A stretch of DNA of 64,000 bases from Bacillota bacterium (GTDB taxonomy: Bacteria; Bacillota; UBA4882; UBA8346). The stretch spans positions 49,487-113,486 of the forward strand of contig JAEVYU010000016.1 of the NCBI GenBank assembly GCA_023392595.1, given 5' to 3'. A program made the translations under genes and the position numbers. Position 1 is the stretch's first letter, and every line of letters starts with the position of its first letter. Below the pieces are notes generated by a model. The model had not been told where the DNA came from and did not search any database. It saw nothing but the letters and a program-made list of their open reading frames with translations. This document shows, piece after piece, positions 25,737 to 35,839 of the stretch.

Positions 25737-25837
25737 AGCGCCTCCTCCTTCAGTATAAAATGACGGCGTTTTTTTCATTAAGAAAAGTGGTCGTATTCCG
25801 ACCACTCTTCTTCATAAGAAACTAACGCCCATTAAAA

Positions 25838-27097
25838 TCACTTGCGGGCTTGTTCCATAGCAGTTGCCACTTCTTTCGGTGTTTTGGCGCCCGCCAATAT
25901 TTCCTGCAAACCTTGAAGTAAAGCTTGGGTCATTGGTGCAGACAAATCTTGATCCCACCATAAAGTTAATGAGGAAGCGTCCGCCAATACGCCGGCTATT
26001 TTTTTCATTTGAGGAAGAGCTGTTTGGTCCATATAAGGGGTGGCTACGGCCGCTAGAGCACTGGCTTTCTTAAAACGTTCCGCCGCGTTTTCCTTACTGG
26101 ACATGAATTTTAAAAATTTGACAGCTGCTTCCGGATTCTTACAGGCTTTATTAATTGAAAAACCGTCGGCGGCACCCAAAATCGCTTTCGGATCACCTTT
26201 ACCGCCCTCAACCGTCGGATAGGTAAAGCAATCCCATTTATCAAGGTCAGTTTTATTTTCACCCGTGATGGTTATAAAAAGCCAATTCCCCATCGCCATC
26301 ATAGCCGCTTTATCCTGCATCATCAATTGAGAAGCATCACCATAAGTAAGGTTTAAAGCGTCAGGAGGAAAATATCCTTTTTTGACAAGGGTATCCAGCA
26401 TGCCAAAAGATTTGACAAAGGCCGGAGCGTCAAAACGGGCCTTTCCGGCTTTAGCCGCCTGATATAACTGGAATCCGGCTGTCCGGTCAGCCATATACAT
26501 GAAAGCATGGAGAATCGTCCAGGAATCTTTACCGCCGACAGCAAACGGAATAACACCATGACTTTTCAATTTTTCGCAGACCGTCAACATTTCCGACCAG
26601 GTCTTGGGTGGTTTAAGACCGTATTGTTGAAACATTTTCTTGTTATACCAAACGGTATTAACGGTTGGGAAAAACGGAATGCCATAAATCCTTCCATTAT
26701 AAGTATGGTTGGAGAATAATGCTTTGGATAAACCCCAGTAATCTTTGCCCAGTGACTTGGTTAAGTCGTAAAGCAATCCTTCACGGGAATATATGGCTTG
26801 CGTTTCACCGCCCCAATTGAAAAAGACATCAGGACCGGCGCCGCCGAGCATAGCGACTTGTAGTTTGGTTTTGTAAGCTTCATTTTCAGTATAGTTATAT
26901 TCGATTTTAATATTGGGATTGGCTTTTTCAAAGGCCTTAATCTCGTTGGCCAGACACATGCCGACCGCATCGGTCTCATTAGGCCGTTGAATAGTCCAAA
27001 AATTAATTTTTACCGGCTCTGCAGCCCCTATGGCGGTTACTCCGGCCAGTAGAATCAATAAAAATAAAACTGCCCCAAATCGCACAGATTTTTTCAT
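25838..27097 (-). CDS. Sugar ABC transporter substrate-binding protein 1
   Basis: 419 residues from the ATG at 27097 (GGGAGGAG nine bases upstream). A signal peptide spans 1-26 (MKKSVRFGAVLFLLILLAGV then AIGAAEP). There is no lipobox cysteine, so it is a secreted periplasmic-type protein, in keeping with a diderm envelope. The family 1 solute-binding fold is shown by INFWTIQRPN, GPDVFFNWGGETQ, LYDLTKSLGKDYWGLSK and WYNKKMFQQYGLKPPKTWSEM. The ligand is unknown; galactose epimerase 5 kb upstream hints at an aldose or oligosaccharide. It is a close paralog of the next gene upstream. Confidence 0.93.
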   Translation of the reverse strand: MKKSVRFGAVLFLLILLAGVTAIGAAEPVKINFWTIQRPNETDAVGMCLANEIKAFEKANPNIKIEYNYTENEAYKTKLQVAMLGGAGPDVFFNWGGETQAIYSREGLLYDLTKSLGKDYWGLSKALFSNHTYNGRIYGIPFFPTVNTVWYNKKMFQQYGLKPPKTWSEMLTVCEKLKSHGVIPFAVGGKDSWTILHAFMYMADRTAGFQLYQAAKAGKARFDAPAFVKSFGMLDTLVKKGYFPPDALNLTYGDASQLMMQDKAAMMAMGNWLFITITGENKTDLDKWDCFTYPTVEGGKGDPKAILGAADGFSINKACKNPEAAVKFLKFMSSKENAAERFKKASALAAVATPYMDQTALPQMKKIAGVLADASSLTLWWDQDLSAPMTQALLQGLQEILAGAKTPKEVATAMEQARK

Positions 27098-27250
27098 TCC
27101 GAATATCTCCTCCCTACTGATTTTCAATGAAGAGAATGCATTATTCCGGAACGTCATCTCTTAATTTATTGTAACAAAAAGATTAACATTCGAATAGTGA
27201 TAAAACATTGTCCTGATATGCCAAATTATTGACCTTTATATTAAGCCGTT

Positions 27251-28534
27251 TCAAAGCGGCTTTTTAACGTATACGGCTTCAATCGTGGCCGCAGCCTGTT
27301 CCGGACTGCACCGTCCGCTTAATATATCCTGCAAACTTTGGAGCAGGCTTTGGGTAACCGGTTCGGGAAGATCCTGGTCCCACCATTGGGTCAGTGAAGA
27401 AGCGTGAGCAAGCAATTCGGCGATTCGCCTGATTTGCGGACGGTCATTTTGACCCATATAGGGGGTTACCAAAGCCACAAGCTTACCGGTCATCCGATAA
27501 CTGTCGATTAGGCTTTCCCGGCTGCAAAGGAATTTGAGAAATTTAAGCGCAATCTTGGAATGATTGGATTTCTTGATTGAAAATCCGGCAACCGCTCCGA
27601 CAATACTCCGGAAGGAACCTTTTCCGTCCTTTACTACGGGGAACGGAAAAAAATCCCACTTATCGTAATCCTGGCGCATTTGCAATGTGAGTTGCTGGTA
27701 CTCCCAGTCACCCATGAACATCATCAAAGCTTTATCTTGAATCATCAGTTGTGTGGCTTCCAAATAATTTAACGATAAGACCTCGGCCGGTAAATAATTT
27801 CTTTTGGCGAGATCATGCAGAAGTTGAAAAGACCTGATAAAATCGGGGTGGGTGAACCGGATTTGGCCAGCTTTCGCCGCCGGATAAAGTCCGTTTCCCG
27901 CCAGGCGATCCACCAGGTACATATAAGGGTAAAGAATCGTCCAGGGTTCTTGCCCGCCCATGGCTATCGGAATATATCCTTTGGCTTTGATCTTATCGCA
28001 AAGGGTCATAAATTGATCCCAGTTTTGTGGCGCCTTCCAGCCGTTCTTTACAAAAATCTCTTTATTGTACCAAACAACTTCAGCCGAAGGAAAAAGAGGA
28101 ACACCGTATATTCTCCCTTTGTAACTGTGCATGGCAAACATACCCGGGGACAATCCCCATTTATCCTTTCCAAGGTCCCCGGTGAGATCGTATAACAATC
28201 CCTCCCTGGAGAACATTGACTGGCTCTCGCCTCCCCAATTAAATAGAATATCCGGGCCCTCGCCTCCGAACATCGCCACTTTCAATTTAATCTTGTAAGA
28301 CTGATTTTCCCAAAAGCTGTGCTCTACAATAATACCGGGGTTTGCCGCCTGAAATTTTTTGATCTCGGATTCCATCCAATCCCCGGTTAGATCCAACCCC
28401 GGCTGATTAATTGTCCAAATCGTGATCCGAGCGCCCGCCTGCCGGGTAGCGGCAGGCAGGGTTATTGCCAAAAATAAAAGTACCGCGAATCCGATTTTAA
28501 TAATGGATTTACTCCGGATCAATTGAAAAGTCAT
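27251..28534 (-). CDS. Sugar ABC transporter substrate-binding protein 2 (paralog)
   Basis: 427 residues with a signal peptide (MTFQLIRSKSIIKIGFAVLL onward, cleavage near ATRQAGA) and no lipobox. It can be aligned along its length with binding protein 1: GPDILFNWGGESQSMFSREGLLYDLTG and VVWYNKEIFVKNGWKAPQNW mirror its neighbour. The C-terminal WWDQDLPEPVTQSLLQSLQDIL region is also shared. It starts 22 bp after yesN and lies 93 bp before binding protein 1, so this is a tandem duplication within one operon. Distinct ligands, or one copy acting as the sensor partner for YesM, are possible; both are inference. Confidence 0.9.
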   Translation of the reverse strand: MTFQLIRSKSIIKIGFAVLLFLAITLPAATRQAGARITIWTINQPGLDLTGDWMESEIKKFQAANPGIIVEHSFWENQSYKIKLKVAMFGGEGPDILFNWGGESQSMFSREGLLYDLTGDLGKDKWGLSPGMFAMHSYKGRIYGVPLFPSAEVVWYNKEIFVKNGWKAPQNWDQFMTLCDKIKAKGYIPIAMGGQEPWTILYPYMYLVDRLAGNGLYPAAKAGQIRFTHPDFIRSFQLLHDLAKRNYLPAEVLSLNYLEATQLMIQDKALMMFMGDWEYQQLTLQMRQDYDKWDFFPFPVVKDGKGSFRSIVGAVAGFSIKKSNHSKIALKFLKFLCSRESLIDSYRMTGKLVALVTPYMGQNDRPQIRRIAELLAHASSLTQWWDQDLPEPVTQSLLQSLQDILSGRCSPEQAAATIEAVYVKKPL

Positions 28535-28556
28535 CCAATTCCTCCATCAAAGTAAT

Positions 28557-30206
28557 TCATGATTCCGATTCTTGGATTTTCGAATTTCCGATCTTATCTG
28601 CCATTGGTTGTTGAGGTATCCGCCGATAGTCGGCAGGAGTTAAACCGGTAATTTCATGAAAAACCCTACTAAAATAGCGGCTGTTCCAAAAACCCACTTT
28701 GGGAGCTATTTCATATATATAATCATTGGTAAAGCGCAATAATTCCTTAGCGCGCTCAATTCTTAGGCGCTGTAAGTAATCACTAAAATGTTCTCCGGTA
28801 TGTTCCGGAAAAGCCCGGCTGAGATAGCTTTTACTGACCCCGGCGTAACTTGCCACCTCTTCCAGAGAAAGATCCCGGGTAAAATTGGATTGGATAAAGA
28901 TTAGCGCCTTTCGGAGTGTTAAAGATGTTTGAGGATACATACTCTCTTTAGCGGATTGCAGGTAACGGGCGAGCATTTTTTCGATCCGCATTTGCCAATC
29001 ATGAATGGACTCGGCCTGTTCCAGGATTTCAGGAAAGTCCGTTTCCCGGCCGCCAATCTCTTCCCAACGCACCTGATGCTCAAAGGAAACACGCCGTAAA
29101 ATATTAACCAAATCAAGCATCATCCACCGCGCTTCCTTGGGCTCAAGGCTTTTGGGGATGATCCTTGTAAAAAGGTAGTTCAGGAAGTCCGTACCTGTTT
29201 CAACTTGAAGTTCCCGAAGTATCTGTTCCCAGTTGGCAAGTAACTTGGAAAATTCGGGGGGCTTCGCCCGGCGTAATCTTAATAAATCATCTGTTTTGAT
29301 ATAACATCCTTCCGGGTGATAAAGGCGCAACAAATTGACAGACCGCACTTCCCGAAAATTACCGGGTAAATCGGAAAACAGGCATAATTTTGCAGAAGCG
29401 CTGGTTGTTCTTTTTTCCATACCGTTCAATGCCAACCGGCGAGCTATTTCTTGTAATTTATCGTTCTCTTGCGGTACTGGGGGCGTTCCGCCGGCATAAC
29501 AGGCTACAACGATAAAATCACCCCGTCTAAAATCAATCATTTTCCAGGACCAGGACCAATTCCAGATTTCCCGGACTTCGGTTTCAAGCCTCAGACGCTG
29601 TTCTTGTTGATGGTCTCCTCGACCGCCGGAATATTGTGAAACATGGATATTGATTAACCCGAACCACATAGAGTCAAGAACGATTCCTAATTGACGGGCC
29701 CGGATTGTTATCTCGCCCTCATCAGAGGCTCGGGTGAAGACATCGCGCCAGAATGATTCCACTGCCAATGAATGGTAAAGCGATATGTTTCCGGCCAATT
29801 CTTCTTGTTTATGCCAAGCTAGATAACGTTGATCCAACATTCCGCCTATCCGTTCCAAAAAAGTTCCGGCTGTTTCCAAGGTCGCTTCAGCTTTGATTAA
29901 ATAATCGGCCGCTCCCAAACGGAGAGCTTCCCGGACATAGGGAAAGTCGTTATAAGCGCTTACAACAGCCACCAAAAGTTGGGGATAATGTTGCCCCAGC
30001 CAAGAAATGAAGGCTAAGCCGTCCATTTCAGACATCCGGATATCCGTAATCACCAAATCCGGCTTAACTTGATCCATTAGCCGGATTGCCGCCTGAGCGC
30101 TTCCGGTTTCTGCAACCAACTCAAATTGATACTGATTCCAGGGAAACAACGCAACCAGTTCCGCCCGGACAAATTCTTCATCATCGACCAGGATCACCCG
30201 CCACAT
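28557..30206 (-). CDS. YesN-type response regulator with AraC DNA-binding domain
   Basis: 549 residues. The receiver domain spans 1-120 with D9/D10 and phosphoacceptor D55 in LVITDIRMSEMDG. A long middle region without a known domain follows. The C-terminus (about 435-535) is an AraC double helix-turn-helix: LSLEEVASYAGVSKSYLSRAFPEHTGEHFSDYLQRLRIERAKELL and IYEIAPKVGFWNSRYFSRVFHEITGLTPADYRR contain both recognition helices. It follows the YesM kinase and precedes the sugar transporter genes, the usual layout in which the pair controls the adjoining importer. Confidence 0.93.
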   Translation of the reverse strand: MWRVILVDDEEFVRAELVALFPWNQYQFELVAETGSAQAAIRLMDQVKPDLVITDIRMSEMDGLAFISWLGQHYPQLLVAVVSAYNDFPYVREALRLGAADYLIKAEATLETAGTFLERIGGMLDQRYLAWHKQEELAGNISLYHSLAVESFWRDVFTRASDEGEITIRARQLGIVLDSMWFGLINIHVSQYSGGRGDHQQEQRLRLETEVREIWNWSWSWKMIDFRRGDFIVVACYAGGTPPVPQENDKLQEIARRLALNGMEKRTTSASAKLCLFSDLPGNFREVRSVNLLRLYHPEGCYIKTDDLLRLRRAKPPEFSKLLANWEQILRELQVETGTDFLNYLFTRIIPKSLEPKEARWMMLDLVNILRRVSFEHQVRWEEIGGRETDFPEILEQAESIHDWQMRIEKMLARYLQSAKESMYPQTSLTLRKALIFIQSNFTRDLSLEEVASYAGVSKSYLSRAFPEHTGEHFSDYLQRLRIERAKELLRFTNDYIYEIAPKVGFWNSRYFSRVFHEITGLTPADYRRIPQQPMADKIGNSKIQESES

Positions 30207-30329
30207 GCTGCCGCTCCTTCATCAAATATCCTAAGGTCACTGTTACCGCTCTTTAGACTAAAAGCCCTAAAAGCCGGAGATATTCATTCCAATGAACTCC
30301 AACACCGGCTTGCCTTTGCCGGGTCCGTT

Positions 30330-32087
30330 TCAATACAATTGAAACGGAATTCGCAACAAAACCGTGGTCCCTTGATCCGGAAAACTATTCAGAGTGATTC
30401 CGTAACCCTGTCCAAAGCTAAGTTTTAATCGTTCATCGACATTGCGGATTCCAACGCCCGACCGGTTCCGATCCCGTTTCCAAACCCCACTCAATTGTTC
30501 CTGGGACATCCCTTGTCCGTTGTCGGAAACGGAAATGATAATATCCTGATTATCCCTGACCGCCGAAACATCGATACGGCCCCTGCGGGACTTTAAACCG
30601 TGCTGCAGGCAGTTCTCCACAATCGGTTGCAATATCAAACGGATAGTCCGGCATTTCCGCAATTCTTCCGGCAAATTCAAATGTAAAAAATAACAATCCG
30701 GATAACGAATATTCATCAAATATAAATAATGGTGAATGTGCTCAAATTCATCAGCCAAAGAAACAAAATCGCCATTTTTGCCTATGCTCAGATAAAGAAG
30801 GCGCTTTAAAGAACGTAATGCTTCGGCTACTTCTTCGGGAGGGCGTTTGAGGGTCATCCCGGCCATTGCCGCCAGAGTATTAAAAAGAAAATGCGGGGAA
30901 ATTTGCGCTTGAAGCGCCTTAATCATCGTTGTTTTCCGCGCGCTCTCTTCAGCTACCAAACGTTTCGTCAACATATCCACCTCGTATAACATCCGGTTGA
31001 AAGCGCGCCCTAATATTTGAATCTCAAGCGGACCGCCTTCGGGAGCCCGGACTGAAAATTGACCTTCCTCCACCGAACTCATGGCGTTCCGAAGTTTGTT
31101 CACCGGTTGGGTGACAAAAAAAGAAAACAAGGTGGCCGAAATAATTGCGATGACTGTACAAATGAAACCAATCATAAACAGACTTTCGTAAATCTGCTCT
31201 AGCCCCGTATAAAGGCGCTGAGTAGGCGCAGCTATATATAACTGCCAGGAAGTCCAAGGGACGGGCGTGGCAATAATTAAATAACTTACCCCACAAAACT
31301 TATCTTCAAGCGTCTGGATATCACGAAGCTGTGCCGACAACCGCTTATGCGCTCTGTCAAGTATCCCGCCCGACGGATTAATCCAGGGAAAAATCACTTG
31401 TTTATCCGGACCGTAAACCACGGCATCGCTTTGAAAACGGCTTAGGGAATTTTCCAGTAATGAAATATTGGTCATAATGGATTCTACGATCCGGTAGTCC
31501 ATATGCAGAACAATCCAACCGCTTTGCGGCTGTCCGGGCAGGCTGATAATCCGCGCCGTTAATTCCAACAGCCGGCTGGAATTCATCATATTACTGTTGT
31601 GATAATCGGGGAGATGCCTCAAGCGCCACACTTTGACTTTCACCGAAGTATCAGGGATTACTTTTTCGGGTAATGGTTGCGGATCATAAGTTGATACAAT
31701 ATTCCCGGCGGTATCGATTATGATTAACTCCGCACCCGGCAACAAGGAAGATTTATATTGAACCAGCAGCGTATGAAGAGCGACTTGGGCGGAATCACGA
31801 ACCTTCTGAGGGGGTAATTTTAAATCTTGCAATAACGGGGCGAGTCTCCGGTCCAGGATCAAAGAATCTACGGTTGTTTCGGCGTTATCAATTACACTTC
31901 CCAGCCGATAAGCGGCTTGAGTCAACATTTTACCGCCGAACCGGGCCGTATGATTTTTAATCACCTGCTGGGCAATTTTTATAGAAGCAATTCCAATTGC
32001 CGAAATTGCACTTATAACCAGTAAAATCAAAAAAAATGACAATTGCCCGCGTAGTGTGCCCGGAAATAAGCAGCGAAATTTCATCAC
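30330..32087 (-). CDS. YesM-type sensor histidine kinase
   Basis: 585 residues. Transmembrane segments lie at about 17-40 and 303-325 and enclose a large extracytoplasmic sensor. HAMP follows (326-378), then the phosphoacceptor helix ALQAQISPHFLFNTL with H399, and a C-terminal ATPase domain with N-box IVENCLQHGL, DNGQGMS and GVGIRNVDERL. This is the His_kinase (LytS/YesM) group rather than HisKA. The gene is 123 bp upstream of its regulator and begins the transporter operon; the galM terminator lies just before it. Confidence 0.93.
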   Translation of the reverse strand: MMKFRCLFPGTLRGQLSFFLILLVISAISAIGIASIKIAQQVIKNHTARFGGKMLTQAAYRLGSVIDNAETTVDSLILDRRLAPLLQDLKLPPQKVRDSAQVALHTLLVQYKSSLLPGAELIIIDTAGNIVSTYDPQPLPEKVIPDTSVKVKVWRLRHLPDYHNSNMMNSSRLLELTARIISLPGQPQSGWIVLHMDYRIVESIMTNISLLENSLSRFQSDAVVYGPDKQVIFPWINPSGGILDRAHKRLSAQLRDIQTLEDKFCGVSYLIIATPVPWTSWQLYIAAPTQRLYTGLEQIYESLFMIGFICTVIAIISATLFSFFVTQPVNKLRNAMSSVEEGQFSVRAPEGGPLEIQILGRAFNRMLYEVDMLTKRLVAEESARKTTMIKALQAQISPHFLFNTLAAMAGMTLKRPPEEVAEALRSLKRLLYLSIGKNGDFVSLADEFEHIHHYLYLMNIRYPDCYFLHLNLPEELRKCRTIRLILQPIVENCLQHGLKSRRGRIDVSAVRDNQDIIISVSDNGQGMSQEQLSGVWKRDRNRSGVGIRNVDERLKLSFGQGYGITLNSFPDQGTTVLLRIPFQLY

Positions 32088-32243
32088 GACTCTCCAAGAG
32101 TTGATTAAATTTGCTCATTTTAGAGAAACAATTCCATTCGACCAAAGATATTCCTGTTATGGAATATATTATACAACTTAATCCCGTCGACATAAAGATT
32201 TTGTAGGTAAACATTAAACCGTGTCCCAAACGACATTCTGCAG

Positions 32244-32270
32244 ATAAAAAAAAACACCCCAAAGGGGCGC
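32244..32270 (-). terminator. Terminator after galM
   Basis: Stem CGCCCC/GGGGTG with loop TTT (32269-32264 and 32260-32255, one G-T pair), followed by a run of nine T residues on the minus strand. It lies 4 bp past the galM stop and separates galM from the YesM kinase. Confidence 0.85.
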
Positions 32271-32273
32271 CTT

Positions 32274-33308
32274 TTAAACCGTAAATTTATAAATCGTCAC
32301 CTGGTGATAGGATTCACCCGGATTGAGGACTGTCGTCGGAAAGCCCTGCTGGTTCGGGGAGTCCGGGTAATGCTGAGTCTCAAGGCAAAAACCGCCATAT
32401 TGCTCATAATAATGCCCGCTTTTACCCTTTAAGGTTCCATCCAGTCCATTCCCGGTGTATAATTGGATTCCAGGCTGAGTTGTAAACACTTCCATATTCC
32501 GTCCACTTTTGGGTTCATGAACCTTAGCCGCCAAAGTCAATCCAACCTGCCCCTTTATTAAAACATAATTGTCATCAAACCCTCCGTTATTCTGAGCAAA
32601 GCCTGTCCCAAGCGATTTGGATTGGGTAAAGTCTAATGCTGTCCCTTTCACCGCCCGCAGTTCACCGGTGGGGATAAGTTCTTTATCGGTAACGGTAAAG
32701 TGGTCCGCATCAATCTCCAATTGGTGATCCTGGACGCTTCCGGAACCCTCTCCGGCCAGATTGAAATAGCTATGCTGGGTCAGGTTGACAATGGTTGGTT
32801 TATCGGTTTGGGCTTCATAAGTTATTTTCAATTCGTTTTGGTCAGTCAAAAGATAAGTTACGGTCACCGGGAGATTGCCAGGGTAACCTTCCTCACCGTC
32901 TTTCGAATGATAATTCAGCTTGAGAGCGACTCCGTCATCATTTTGAACAGGTACCGCTTCCCACACGACTTTGTCAAAGCCGACATTCCCGCCATGCAGA
33001 TGGTTCTTGCCGTCATTATGAGCTAATTCATATTCCTTGCCGCTTAAGGTAAATTTAGCGCCGCCAATCCGGTTGCCATAGCGTCCTACCAAAGCCCCAA
33101 AAAAAGGATGCTTCCCTTCATATTCCGGTAAAGTATTGAATCCTAAAACCACATCGCCCAGTTTGCCATTTTTATCCGGGGTCACGATGGAGGTGATGAT
33201 TCCACCGTAATTGGTGATCTTTACGGTCATATTCTGATTATTTTTTAGTGTAAATAAAAAAACTTCTTCCCCATGATGGGTTCCAAACGGTTCTTTTTGA
33301 ATATCCAT
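32274..33308 (-). CDS. galM: Aldose 1-epimerase (mutarotase)
   Basis: Interconverts alpha and beta anomers of galactose, glucose and related sugars. 344 residues with the beta-sandwich landmarks: GRYGNRIGGAKFTLSGKEY, the catalytic His in VNLTQHSYFNLAG, a second conserved His in NDGKNHLHGG, and the catalytic Glu in FCLETQHYPDSPNQ. Length is usual. The ATG follows CCGGAGGATAGG. It lies 71 bp beyond livF on the same strand, with no terminator between, so some readthrough from the liv operon is possible. Confidence 0.95.
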   Translation of the reverse strand: MDIQKEPFGTHHGEEVFLFTLKNNQNMTVKITNYGGIITSIVTPDKNGKLGDVVLGFNTLPEYEGKHPFFGALVGRYGNRIGGAKFTLSGKEYELAHNDGKNHLHGGNVGFDKVVWEAVPVQNDDGVALKLNYHSKDGEEGYPGNLPVTVTYLLTDQNELKITYEAQTDKPTIVNLTQHSYFNLAGEGSGSVQDHQLEIDADHFTVTDKELIPTGELRAVKGTALDFTQSKSLGTGFAQNNGGFDDNYVLIKGQVGLTLAAKVHEPKSGRNMEVFTTQPGIQLYTGNGLDGTLKGKSGHYYEQYGGFCLETQHYPDSPNQQGFPTTVLNPGESYHQVTIYKFTV

Positions 33309-33379
33309 TTCCTATCCTCCGGTATGTTAGACATCTTCCCCCACCATATTATTGTAAAATCCCAAAATTATCAAGAGTT

Positions 33380-34105
33380 CTAGAAATTTTTCCCTAAATA
33401 AGCCTCTTTTACCTGCTCAAGGCCTTGTAATTGCCGGGAACCGCCGCTGAAAACGACCCGGCCGTTTTCGATCAAATAACCCCGGTGAGCCGTTTCCAAA
33501 GCCAAATGGGCGTTTTGCTCAATCAGCAGGATGGTCGTACCTTCCCGGTTTAAAGCCCGGATGACTTCAAAGATTTCCTGAATCACAAGGGGGGCGAGGC
33601 CTAAAGAGGGTTCATCCAACAGCAACAACTTCGGTTTGGCCATCAACGCTTTCCCGATTGCCACCATTTGCTGCTGTCCCCCGGAAAGGGTCGACACGGT
33701 TTGTTTTAACCGGGTTTTTAAGATTGGAAACCATTCGAATATTTTGTCCAAGTCCGATTGAATTCGGGATTTTGGGGTTTTACGATACCGCAGGTAAGCT
33801 CCAAGTGACAAATTTTCAAGCACCGTTAAAGGGCCAAAAAGGCCCCGGTCTTCGGGAACTAATGAAATACCTAGCTTCACAGCGGCTTCGGGGCTCAATT
33901 TATCGATAGACTGCTCCTCAAAACGGATCAAGCCGCTTTTATTTTTTAAAAGTCCGGCGATGCATGAAAGAATCGTGGTTTTCCCGGCCCCATTGGCGCC
34001 GATGAGCGTTACAATCTCGCCTTTTTTTATTTCAAGGGAAATCTCCTTTAATGCCTGAGCCTGCCCATAAAAGGCGTTTAAATTATTGATTTGCAGCATA
34101 CCCAT
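33380..34105 (-). CDS. livF: Branched-chain amino acid ABC transporter ATPase LivF
   Basis: 241 residues: Walker A GANGAGKTT, LSGGQQQM signature and Walker B KLLLLDEPSLGL, followed by the switch His in IEQNA-type sequence (LLIEQNAHLAL). The SLGLAP after the Walker B and the short length mark LivF rather than LivG. Last gene of the liv operon; its start overlaps livG by 23 bp, and a second ATG two codons in is also possible. Confidence 0.95.
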   Translation of the reverse strand: MGMLQINNLNAFYGQAQALKEISLEIKKGEIVTLIGANGAGKTTILSCIAGLLKNKSGLIRFEEQSIDKLSPEAAVKLGISLVPEDRGLFGPLTVLENLSLGAYLRYRKTPKSRIQSDLDKIFEWFPILKTRLKQTVSTLSGGQQQMVAIGKALMAKPKLLLLDEPSLGLAPLVIQEIFEVIRALNREGTTILLIEQNAHLALETAHRGYLIENGRVVFSGGSRQLQGLEQVKEAYLGKNF

Positions 34106-34871
34106 TCTCCCCTCCCAGGTAAGCCGCTATGACCTTCCGGTCTTGGCGAATACTCTCCGGTGTTCCTTCGGCAATTTTTATCCCGAATTCCAAGACCGCT
34201 ATCTCCTCACAAACCTTCATCACCAGACCCATATCATGTTCCACCAGCAAGACCGTAATCCCGCGATCCCTGATTTCCCTGATTAAAGTGATCAGTCCGG
34301 CTCTTTCCGGAGCCGAAAGTCCCGCTGCCGGTTCATCCAATAATAAAAGATCCGGTTTAGTAATCAAAGCTCTGGCGATCTCCAACAAACGTTGTTGCCC
34401 GAAAGGGAGTGCTGCCGCATTCAAATCATATTGGGATGAAAGGCCGACGAAATCAAGAATTTCCATCGCTTCCTTCCTGATTTTTTCCTCTTCGAAAACG
34501 GTTTGCGGCAGATTCAATATTACCGACAGCAGGCCGCTTTTTGACTCAGAAAAACCGCCCACCAAAACGTTTTCCAATACCGTAAGATTGGGGAAAAGTT
34601 TAACATTTTGGAAGGTCCGGGTCAGCCCCAGAGCTGCGATCCGGTAAGCGGGTAAATGAATAATCGATTTTCCGCGATAAATAATATCCCCTGAACTCAC
34701 CTTCGTAAAACCGCTTATCACGTTGAAAAGAGTAGTTTTCCCGGCCCCGTTGGGTCCGATCAATCCCTTGATTTGATTTTTCTCCACCCGTAAGCTTACT
34801 TGACTGAGGGCGTTAATACCGCCGAAGTGTTTACTTACCTTCTCGACTTGTAATAAGGGGCGTTCCGTCAT
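34083..34871 (-). CDS. livG: Branched-chain amino acid ABC transporter ATPase LivG
   Basis: 262 residues from the ATG at 34871, which overlaps the livM stop by ATGA and has GGGGG at the right distance. Walker A GPNGAGKTTLFN, Walker B LLLLDEPAAGLS and the D-loop/His LLVEHDMGLVMKVC identify the LivG subfamily. The ABC signature region here reads LPFGQQRLLEIARAL, with FG in place of the usual SGG, a common LivG variant. It pairs with LivF as the ATPase heterodimer. Confidence 0.95.
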   Translation of the reverse strand: MTERPLLQVEKVSKHFGGINALSQVSLRVEKNQIKGLIGPNGAGKTTLFNVISGFTKVSSGDIIYRGKSIIHLPAYRIAALGLTRTFQNVKLFPNLTVLENVLVGGFSESKSGLLSVILNLPQTVFEEEKIRKEAMEILDFVGLSSQYDLNAAALPFGQQRLLEIARALITKPDLLLLDEPAAGLSAPERAGLITLIREIRDRGITVLLVEHDMGLVMKVCEEIAVLEFGIKIAEGTPESIRQDRKVIAAYLGGENGYAANQ

Positions 34872-35839
34872 TGCCATTCCCCCTGTTTTTCAGTGATTTT
34901 CTTATGACATATCCGGCGTACCCATGGAGTGCGTGCTATCGAGATTATTCCATCCGGCATGAAAATAATGATCATCATTAATATCAGACCATAAATTAAA
35001 ATGTCAAAATCTTTTAACACCCTCAAAACCTCCGGGATCAATGTCAAAATGACGGTTCCCAAAACCGGGCCCCAAAGCGATCCCATCCCGCCGACCACAA
35101 CCATTGTCACCAGCAAAATCGAAAAATTGAAGCCAAAAGGTTCCGGATTGATATAGTTGATGGCAAAAGCGTAAAATGCTCCTGCAAGGCCGGCTAAACC
35201 GGCACTGATCATCAGAACCCTCAATTTAAGACGGGCCGTATTGATTCCGAGGGACTCGGCAGCCGCTTCATTGGTGTGGATCGCTAAAAACGCCCTGCCG
35301 ATTTTACCGGAAATTAAATGGATCATCATCCATTGAATCACAACCACGAAACCCCAGACTAAAAAATAAAGCTGAAAATCACCGCTAAACCGGAACCCGC
35401 CAAGCGCCAATTTGGGAATGCCGCTGATTCCCTGAGGGCCGCCGGTTAATACCGTTAACTCCGACATCAAAATTTGAACAATAAAACCAAAACCCAGAGT
35501 GGCCATGGCCAAATAATGTCCTTTTAATTTCAAAGTCGGTTTGCCAATAATCCATGCGCCCATTATGGTGATGGCAACGGCCGCAATTAAGGCCAACCAT
35601 GGATTCCATCCGAATAGAACCGTAAGAACGGCCGCCGTATAACTGCCGATGCCGAAAAAAGCCGCATGACCCAGGGAAATTTGACCGGCATAACCGATCA
35701 ATAAATTAAGCCCCAGGGTAATCAAAGCATAAATCCCCATGATCACTGCAATATTTAAAAAATAACGGTTGGGTAACACCCAGGGCAATATCCAAGCAAC
35801 CAAGGCCATAACCCAAAGGGGAGCATATTTTTTATTCAT
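34868..35839 (-). CDS. livM: Branched-chain amino acid ABC transporter permease LivM
   Basis: 323 residues, about nine transmembrane segments, with the LivM hallmarks NLLIGYAGQISLGHAAFFGIGSY and LRVLMISAGLAGLAGAFYA, and VVVGGMGSLWGPVLG toward the C-terminus. It overlaps livH by 8 bp and livG by 4 bp. The C-terminal tail is basic and cytosolic. Works with LivH as the membrane channel. Confidence 0.95.
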   Translation of the reverse strand: MNKKYAPLWVMALVAWILPWVLPNRYFLNIAVIMGIYALITLGLNLLIGYAGQISLGHAAFFGIGSYTAAVLTVLFGWNPWLALIAAVAITIMGAWIIGKPTLKLKGHYLAMATLGFGFIVQILMSELTVLTGGPQGISGIPKLALGGFRFSGDFQLYFLVWGFVVVIQWMMIHLISGKIGRAFLAIHTNEAAAESLGINTARLKLRVLMISAGLAGLAGAFYAFAINYINPEPFGFNFSILLVTMVVVGGMGSLWGPVLGTVILTLIPEVLRVLKDFDILIYGLILMMIIIFMPDGIISIARTPWVRRICHKKITEKQGEWQ

